A stretch of DNA of 10,957 nt, from the NCBI GenBank assembly GCA_937129505.1, contig CAKZNJ010000289.1, positions 1 to 10,957 on the forward strand, given 5' to 3'. The notes below the pieces were generated by a model. The model searched no databases and was not told the DNA's origin. It saw only the letters and a list, made by a program, of their open reading frames with translations. This document shows, piece by piece, positions 7,309 to 10,957 of the stretch (its first letter is position 1; each line of letters starts with the position of its first letter). Source of the DNA: an uncultured Anaerolineae bacterium (GTDB lineage Bacteria > Chloroflexota > Anaerolineae > Anaerolineales > UBA4823). The position numbers and the translations under genes are program-made.

Positions 7309-7513
7309 TCACCGCAGATAGCGATTGAGTTCTTTTACTAACAGGTGAACGGTTGTACAAGGATTGTCCTCTGCAGGGTTGTGATGGGGTTGGTAGCTGG
7401 TACAGAGCTTTTCAGCGCGTTGGATAGCACTTATTTTATAGCAAGCTGATGTCAATAGAGTAGGCTCTTTAAACTCAAACTTATCGCACTGCCGCTTTCA
7501 CTTCGAAGGGCAT
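7309..7513 (-). pseudogene. Small gene of about 70 residues, probably frameshifted
   Basis: Between the GNAT and AAC(3)-like genes, an ATG at 7513 is preceded by a strong ribosome binding site (GGGAGG at 7523-7528, nine bases away), but its frame stops after ten codons (MPFEVKAAVR, TAA at 7481-7483). From 7485 a second frame is open to a TGA at 7309-7311 and reads like real protein: 59 residues beginning DKFEFKEPTLL, including NPAEDNPCTTVHLLVKELNR, with three Cys. Adding one base near 7485 would join both parts into one protein of about 70 residues filling the gap from 45 bases after the GNAT stop to 33 bases before the next start. I do not recognise the family. Alternatives: a ten-residue leader peptide followed by untranslated sequence, or a TTG start at 7455 giving 49 residues. 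Confidence 0.45.
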
Positions 7514-7522
7514 TTTCCTTTA

Positions 7523-7528
7523 CCTCCC
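7523..7528 (-). promoter_or_regulatory. Strong ribosome binding site before the small disrupted gene
   Basis: GGGAGG on the minus strand, nine bases before the ATG at 7513. It is one of the strongest sites in the window, yet the frame it serves closes after ten codons, which is the main reason to think a longer gene was present. Confidence 0.55.
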
Positions 7529-7558
7529 TTGTTCAATCTTGAGACGGGGATTCAAAGA

Positions 7559-8062
7559 TTACTCTTCGATATACTCATCCCACAGCAAGCGCCCAACCCG
7601 AAATTCGAGTTTGAACCCCATGCGCTCGTAGAGCTTCCAACTGGCTTCGTTATCACGCAAAACTTGAATTTCAACTGAATGGACGCCCTGTTCCCGTAGC
7701 CAGTTTAATGCCAGGCGGGATAATTTATCGCCAATGCCCAATCGGCGCGCTTCAGGTTCGATCCACATATCGCTCAGCTCTCCGACTAGGACGCCGCCCA
7801 TGTAAGCCGGAACGCGCTTGATCCGGCAAAGCATGAAGCCGACGACGCGCCCCTCGATTTCGGCAATATCGACTCGGCTAAACCGTCCTAAGGTGCGGCG
7901 GAAGGAGTCCAACCACACTTCGCCGATATTCTCAGGATGAGGCAGACGATACCCGACCTGATAAAAGAATTGATTGAGTTTGGTGTAGAACTCTGTTAGC
8001 TTGGGGAAATCCGCCTCTGTTGCTAGGCGGTAATGGACAATGGGTTGCGATGTTTCACTCAT
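7559..8062 (-). CDS. GNAT-family N-acyltransferase, coupled to the carrier-protein ligase
   Basis: 167 residues from the ATG at 8062. GGAG eight bases upstream and an ATGA overlap with the preceding ligase stop (8059-8062) select this start over an upstream TTG at 8161, which would add 33 unlikely residues. Residues 9-155 form a GNAT fold. Motif A is seen as ARRLGIGDKL with the pyrophosphate loop R106-R107-L108-G109-I110-G111. Motif B is DNEASWKLYERMGF (137-150), with Y145 in the usual general-acid position. Family members move an acyl group from a thioester, usually acyl-CoA, to an amine. Strict coupling to a carrier-protein ligase and a carrier protein suggests that the donor may be an aminoacyl thioester on the carrier protein. 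An ordinary acetyl-CoA-dependent enzyme is the alternative. Confidence 0.9.
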   Translation of the reverse strand: MSETSQPIVHYRLATEADFPKLTEFYTKLNQFFYQVGYRLPHPENIGEVWLDSFRRTLGRFSRVDIAEIEGRVVGFMLCRIKRVPAYMGGVLVGELSDMWIEPEARRLGIGDKLSRLALNWLREQGVHSVEIQVLRDNEASWKLYERMGFKLEFRVGRLLWDEYIEE

Positions 8063-9252
8063 TGAAGGATCTCCTGCATTGAACGAGGCCACTGGGCAAG
8101 GTCGAAGCCGAACTGGGCTAAAAAGGCAAAGACAATGCGCTCTAAGCCAAAAGCGACACAACCGGTGTGGGCTGGCGAGCCATCTGGTAAATGTATACTT
8201 AAGTGTCGTCCGAAGAAATCTTGATGATAATTGTATGAACCCACTGCCAGCGTGCTGTCTTTAAATGGCAAGCGGGCTCGGATCTCGTATTTCAATTGAA
8301 AAGCGCTCTGAAAAGCGGCTTGCTTGCGAAATTCGCCGATGAAAAAGGGGTCGTTGGCGCTTTCCACACGATAAGCAAAGCCGATTTCTTCGAAGACGCG
8401 CTGCATCCGCTGACGGGCTATCTCGCGGTTTTCCAACACAAACTCTTTGCTGCCGACAAAGATCACTTCGCGCATGGTGAAATTCCACAGTCGCTCCAGC
8501 GAGCTCAAGTTGAGCGATTCGTAGCGGAAGCAGTTGCCGACCGCCGTAGCGGTGACCCCTTGGGGGGGCAGGGTTTGATCCGCCAATGTAAAGTACAAAT
8601 GATAGCAAACGGCGGGCGAGAGCAGGGTTTGAATGGGAGCAAAACGCTCAAAAGGTGCATTCAAATTGCCGTGTTGATCACAAGCAGCTCCTTCGGCAAA
8701 GGAGTCAATGTGGTCAAGGTCCTCGCGCAGGTGGGTGGCAAACGATAGCGAGTGGGGGAAAGCCCGAAAATATCCTACCTTTTCGAGATAGCGGGCTGGG
8801 ATCAGCGTGGGGAAGCGGTAGGGTTGGGCAGAAAAAGAGGCGGCTAGGTCGAGAAACCGCTGTTCGAACCAATCCACGAGGCGGGTAAGTAATGGGCCTA
8901 GGACGTAGATGCCCTGTGCCTCTTGACTGATCTCACCTCGTCGAGCCAGTTCGGGCATCGGATCGCCATTGAAAGGTACCCGACGATCAAGGTAGTCCTC
9001 CAAAACTTGCACTTTGGGACGAATAGCGCCTTGCGCCATTGAAACAACAACGCGCTGGACTTTCTCTTCGATCGTAGCTTGTTCGGCGGTGGAAAGGGGC
9101 TCTTTAAGCTCGATGATGATATTATCCCCCGCAGCGCCGATGTGGGCTGCAGCAATGCGCTCATCGACGTAGGCAAGCTTGGATTGCACCTCGCCGACCA
9201 GATGAGGGGGAATGGTCACGGTGGGCGGAAATTCAATGATGGTGGCGTTCAT
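8059..9252 (-). CDS. Amino acid:[carrier protein] ligase-like class II synthetase
   Basis: 397 residues. The catalytic core resembles truncated, seryl-tRNA-synthetase-like enzymes that activate an amino acid with ATP and load it on the phosphopantetheine arm of a carrier protein and not on tRNA. Class II motif 2 is seen as CFRYESLNLSSLERLWNF with R243 and E245, continuing to TMRE, and motif 3 as GCVAFGLERIVFAF with R372. C191 (in ACDQHG), E245 and C365 are well placed to be the Cys-Glu-Cys zinc site of this family. Residues 1-100 form an extra N-terminal region ahead of the core that I cannot assign. There is no tRNA-binding coiled coil of the SerRS type. The gene overlaps the ACP gene upstream and the GNAT gene downstream, each by ATGA, so the partner carrier protein is almost certainly the adjacent one. 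The amino acid used cannot be predicted; known members take glycine or alanine. Confidence 0.87.
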   Translation of the reverse strand: MNATIIEFPPTVTIPPHLVGEVQSKLAYVDERIAAAHIGAAGDNIIIELKEPLSTAEQATIEEKVQRVVVSMAQGAIRPKVQVLEDYLDRRVPFNGDPMPELARRGEISQEAQGIYVLGPLLTRLVDWFEQRFLDLAASFSAQPYRFPTLIPARYLEKVGYFRAFPHSLSFATHLREDLDHIDSFAEGAACDQHGNLNAPFERFAPIQTLLSPAVCYHLYFTLADQTLPPQGVTATAVGNCFRYESLNLSSLERLWNFTMREVIFVGSKEFVLENREIARQRMQRVFEEIGFAYRVESANDPFFIGEFRKQAAFQSAFQLKYEIRARLPFKDSTLAVGSYNYHQDFFGRHLSIHLPDGSPAHTGCVAFGLERIVFAFLAQFGFDLAQWPRSMQEILQ

Positions 9253-9515
9253 GTGCTAGCTCCACTGTGATTGTTTTCGAGATATTGCCGGATGGCTGTA
9301 AAGCTGGTCAACGTGGCAATGGTGTCTGCGTTGATTTCGATGCCGAAAAACTCTTCCAAACGCATCATCACTTCCATGTGACCCATTGAGTCCCATTGAG
9401 GGATGTCGCCAAAAGCCAAATCCTCGTCAATTTCGTCGGCTGGCACTTGCAGCGCCATGGATAAAGTTTCACGGATGCGCGCATTGAGGGGATGGGAGGG
9501 AACGTTTTGGCTCAT
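9249..9515 (-). CDS. Acyl carrier protein (peptidyl-carrier-like)
   Basis: 88 residues. The phosphopantetheine attachment motif is WDSMGHMEVMMRLEEFFGIE at 41-60, with S43 as the modified residue. It is followed by the usual acidic helix and a final helix (TSFTAIRQYLENN). AAGGA eight bases before the ATG at 9515 supports the start. Its stop overlaps the ATG of the amino-acid ligase (ATGA, 9249-9252), so the two proteins are made together, and it starts 21 bases after the two-transmembrane gene. The sequence fits a dedicated carrier for an aminoacyl group better than the fatty-acid ACP, because no fatty-acid synthesis gene is nearby. It needs activation by a phosphopantetheinyl transferase, not present here. 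Confidence 0.94.
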   Translation of the reverse strand: MSQNVPSHPLNARIRETLSMALQVPADEIDEDLAFGDIPQWDSMGHMEVMMRLEEFFGIEINADTIATLTSFTAIRQYLENNHSGAST

Positions 9516-9536
9516 ATAAATATTCCTTAGAGTAAA

Positions 9537-10145
9537 TTAGGGAATAAACAGAGTTTGCGTCTCTGAGATGCTCTTCGAGAAGGTTTTGCCGTGATGCAGA
9601 TAAGTGACATCTAGCTTTTTCGCTTCTCCCGGAAATGGGTCTTCGCCAAACTCTTCGGGGGTGGCAACTAGCTCTAGTTTCCCGTCCTTTACCTTTGCCC
9701 TGAGGATTGGGGTGACATCCATCCAATTATCCTTTGCCCCATACCTAGCCGCGAGGATGACCGGCTCGTCTTCGCTTGAAGGGGTTTGACTCGGCGTTTC
9801 AAAGAATTTTGCTTCAGATTTCTCCAATTGGGTGACCGGAGCGAGTTTGGTCATGAAATCGGGGTTGAACACAATTTTCCAGATGCTGATGACCAAACCG
9901 AGGGCGTCTACGAATAGAGCAGCGCCGGCAGCGGTTACTACATTACTTGAATAGGATTGATGATTGAAGAGAATGACGGAGGAAATGACCATGATTGCTG
10001 CCAGCAGGACAACCGAGGCATATCCCATGACCAGTCGAAGTTGAAACCAGCGGTTTTCGTGGGCTTTATGCTGGTCAAAAGTCTCCCGCTCTTGTCGCAA
10101 CCGTTCTTTGATACGCTCGATCTGAGGTTCAAAACTCTTGTCCAT
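9537..10145 (-). CDS. Two-transmembrane protein with DUF3395-like C-terminal domain
   Basis: 202 residues. Residues 5-35 are a charged, probably coiled-coil helix. Two membrane helices follow at about 38-60 and 70-93. After a Ser/Thr/Glu-rich linker (104-127) comes a domain of about 75 residues: ILAARYGAKDNWMDVT, FGEDPFPGEAKKLDVTY and a final LFIP. This spacing of YG, DVT, DP-PG, K-L-V-Y and IP resembles DUF3395, the domain ending DNAJC11-type proteins, and I call it DUF3395-like by pattern only. Both ends should face the cytoplasm. Comparable architectures (helix, paired membrane helices, small beta domain) occur among bacterial conflict and signalling proteins, but nothing here proves that role. 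AAGGAG lies 12 bases before the ATG, a slightly long gap. It leads the operon with the ACP gene. Confidence 0.72.
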   Translation of the reverse strand: MDKSFEPQIERIKERLRQERETFDQHKAHENRWFQLRLVMGYASVVLLAAIMVISSVILFNHQSYSSNVVTAAGAALFVDALGLVISIWKIVFNPDFMTKLAPVTQLEKSEAKFFETPSQTPSSEDEPVILAARYGAKDNWMDVTPILRAKVKDGKLELVATPEEFGEDPFPGEAKKLDVTYLHHGKTFSKSISETQTLFIP

Positions 10146-10203
10146 CAGGCTATTTCACTCCTTTGAGAACGCGCAACGGGTCAATCGGTCGGTCGTTAGG
10201 GAG

Positions 10204-10233
10204 AGTATAACGCAAAAGGGTAACAGAAATCAA
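10204..10233 (-). promoter_or_regulatory. Sigma70-like promoter for the ACP/ligase/GNAT operon
   Basis: On the minus strand TTGATT (10233-10228) is followed after 18 bases by TATACT (10209-10204). Transcription would begin near 10197, giving a leader of about 50 bases before the ATG at 10145. It lies between the methyltransferase stop and the two-transmembrane gene, where a promoter for the downstream operon is expected. Confidence 0.55.
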
Positions 10234-10294
10234 GCAACTCTTACCCCCACAAAACCAATTTCGCGCCTCGGGCAAAGCAAAATTGAGCTTGATT

Positions 10295-10957
10295 TTAGGC
10301 AATGGCTTTGACTTTGAGCACTCCGACGCTCTGGTATTGGGGATCCCACCTCCCCCAGGGCATCCCGTTCTCACCTGAGGTGAAATAAAAGCTGGCTAGG
10401 TTATCTCGCAGTTCGGCGCAGTTGCGCAGAGCCTCGAAAAGCTCGTTGTAGCGGTCATAGTTGGAAGGCGCAGAAGGAGAGAGGGCGAAAGCACGGCGCA
10501 AGGTGGCTTCTGTATAACACCATCCTTGAGAGGGTTGGTGAAACCAATCGCGGTCGGGGGATGCACCAAGCGTGGCAAGGAGGATGCCCCCAGGTTTCAA
10601 GACCCGCATTAATTCGTTAACGACCTGCGATAAACGGTCGGGGGGGTTATGTTCAAGGGCTGACAACGCAGCGACAGCGTCTAGAGAATCATCGGGGATA
10701 TCAATCAGGTGGCACAAATCCTGATTGTAAATCCAGACCCCAGCCCCTCCTTCGACGAGAGGGTTTAGTAGTGAAGGCATATCCCCCTCTCCCTTTGGGA
10801 GAGGGGCGAAGGGTGACGACCTATCCCCCTCTCCCAAAGGGAGAGGGGTTAGGGGTGAGGGCTTATTCCCCTGTCTTTCTGGGAGAGGGGTTAGGGGTGA
10901 GGGCTTATTCCCCTGTCTTTCTGGGAGAGGGGTTAGGGGTGAGGGCTTATTCCCCTG
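10295..10957 (-). CDS. Class I SAM-dependent methyltransferase carrying in-frame repeats (5' end off window)
   Basis: The frame is open from the right edge to TAA at 10295, giving 220 residues, so the N-terminus is missing. Residues 1-72 are five copies of a 14-residue unit (type NKPSPLTPLPERQG) encoded by the 42-base array. From about residue 73 the protein is a methyltransferase C-terminal half: IYNQDLCHLIDIPDDSLDAV (motif II region), ALSALEHN, then ELMRVLKPGGILLATL (post-motif) and a late PQYQSVGVLKVKA strand. The glycine loop for SAM (motif I) must lie upstream if the gene is intact. The array would then be an insertion between motif I and the fourth strand. It precedes the operon promoter and may methylate a sugar or metabolite made with its neighbours. 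It could instead be a fragment cut off by the repeats. Confidence 0.8.
   Translation of the reverse strand, partial: QGNKPSPLTPLPERQGNKPSPLTPLPERQGNKPSPLTPLPLGEGDRSSPFAPLPKGEGDMPSLLNPLVEGGAGVWIYNQDLCHLIDIPDDSLDAVAALSALEHNPPDRLSQVVNELMRVLKPGGILLATLGASPDRDWFHQPSQGWCYTEATLRRAFALSPSAPSNYDRYNELFEALRNCAELRDNLASFYFTSGENGMPWGRWDPQYQSVGVLKVKAIA
10735..10957 (-). repeat. 42-base tandem palindromic repeat array inside a reading frame
   Basis: Units begin at 10735 (degenerate), 10777, 10819, 10861, 10903 and 10945 (cut by the edge), each exactly 42 bases long. Units 10777 and 10819 each contain a perfect palindrome (10784-10806 and 10826-10848), with arms CCCCTCTCCC and GGGAGAGGGG and loops TTT and AAA. 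The units at 10861 and 10903 are identical and carry a weakened left arm (CCCCTGTC). Similarity falls steadily toward the methyltransferase domain. The minus-strand frame is open through all copies and encodes a 14-residue repeat. It is not CRISPR: there are no spacers between units. Confidence 0.9.

Noticed and set aside
8062..8161. Longer GNAT start at 8161
   Set aside because: It would begin with TTG inside the ligase gene and add 33 Cys/Arg-rich residues unlike GNAT proteins; the ATG at 8062 has a good ribosome binding site and an ATGA overlap.
8296..8748. 150-codon plus-strand frame
   Set aside because: It is antisense to the amino-acid ligase core, whose motif 2 and zinc residues are encoded on the opposite strand.
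10150..10374. 74-codon minus-strand frame between the methyltransferase and two-transmembrane genes
   Set aside because: It begins inside the methyltransferase C-terminus in another frame and covers the promoter; no protein-like pattern.
10295..10837. Methyltransferase start at TTG 10837
   Set aside because: That TTG is within the repeat array and the frame stays open to the window edge, so the true start is more likely off the window.
10735..10957. CRISPR array
   Set aside because: The 42-base units follow one another with no spacer, differ by substitutions and are read as protein.

Overview
The window reads as bacterial chromosome, about half G+C, with AAGGAG-type ribosome binding sites and closely packed genes. 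Every gene I can support is on the minus strand, so transcription runs from the right edge to the left. The taxon is not certain. The B12-sensor-like protein, the 42-base GC-rich palindromic repeat and the tailoring genes would suit a Chloroflexota or Cyanobacteriota member, but no marker gene is present to decide.

Layout in transcription order. (1) 10957-10295: the 3' part of a class I SAM-dependent methyltransferase. An array of 42-base palindromic repeats runs through it in frame, and its N-terminus lies off the window. (2) A sigma70-like promoter at 10204-10233, then a two-transmembrane protein with a DUF3395-like C-terminal domain (10145-9537), an acyl carrier protein (9515-9249), an amino acid:[carrier protein] ligase-like class II synthetase (9252-8059) and a GNAT acyltransferase (8062-7559). 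The last three genes are joined by two ATGA overlaps. (3) A small, probably frameshifted gene (7513-7309), then an AAC(3)-family acyltransferase (7275-6481). (4) A TerC-family membrane protein broken by a frameshift and an in-frame stop (6321-5591), a DUF4910-type M28-like zinc aminopeptidase (5586-4285), a sulfotransferase (4252-3383), a beta-carbonic-anhydrase-like protein (3319-2909) and a secreted, membrane-anchored C25/gingipain-like cysteine peptidase (2829-1111). (5) After 240 bases holding a possible extended -10 promoter, a cobalamin-binding protein (870 to the left edge) that keeps the Wx9EH signature of CarH-type B12 photoreceptors but has no DNA-binding domain at its N-terminus.

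The central genes (methyltransferase, ACP, amino-acid ligase, GNAT, AAC(3)-like, DUF4910 peptidase, sulfotransferase) look like a tailoring set for a surface glycan or small metabolite. A plausible scheme is that an amino acid is activated, loaded on the carrier protein and transferred to an amine acceptor, with methylation, acylation and sulfation as further decorations. This is inferred from families and gene order; no product can be named.

The most unusual points are the in-frame 14-residue repeat array in the methyltransferase, the tightly coupled ACP/ligase/GNAT triad, the B12-photosensor signature in a new context, and a 1.9-kb stretch (5.6-7.5 kb) where two neighbouring genes carry three reading-frame lesions.
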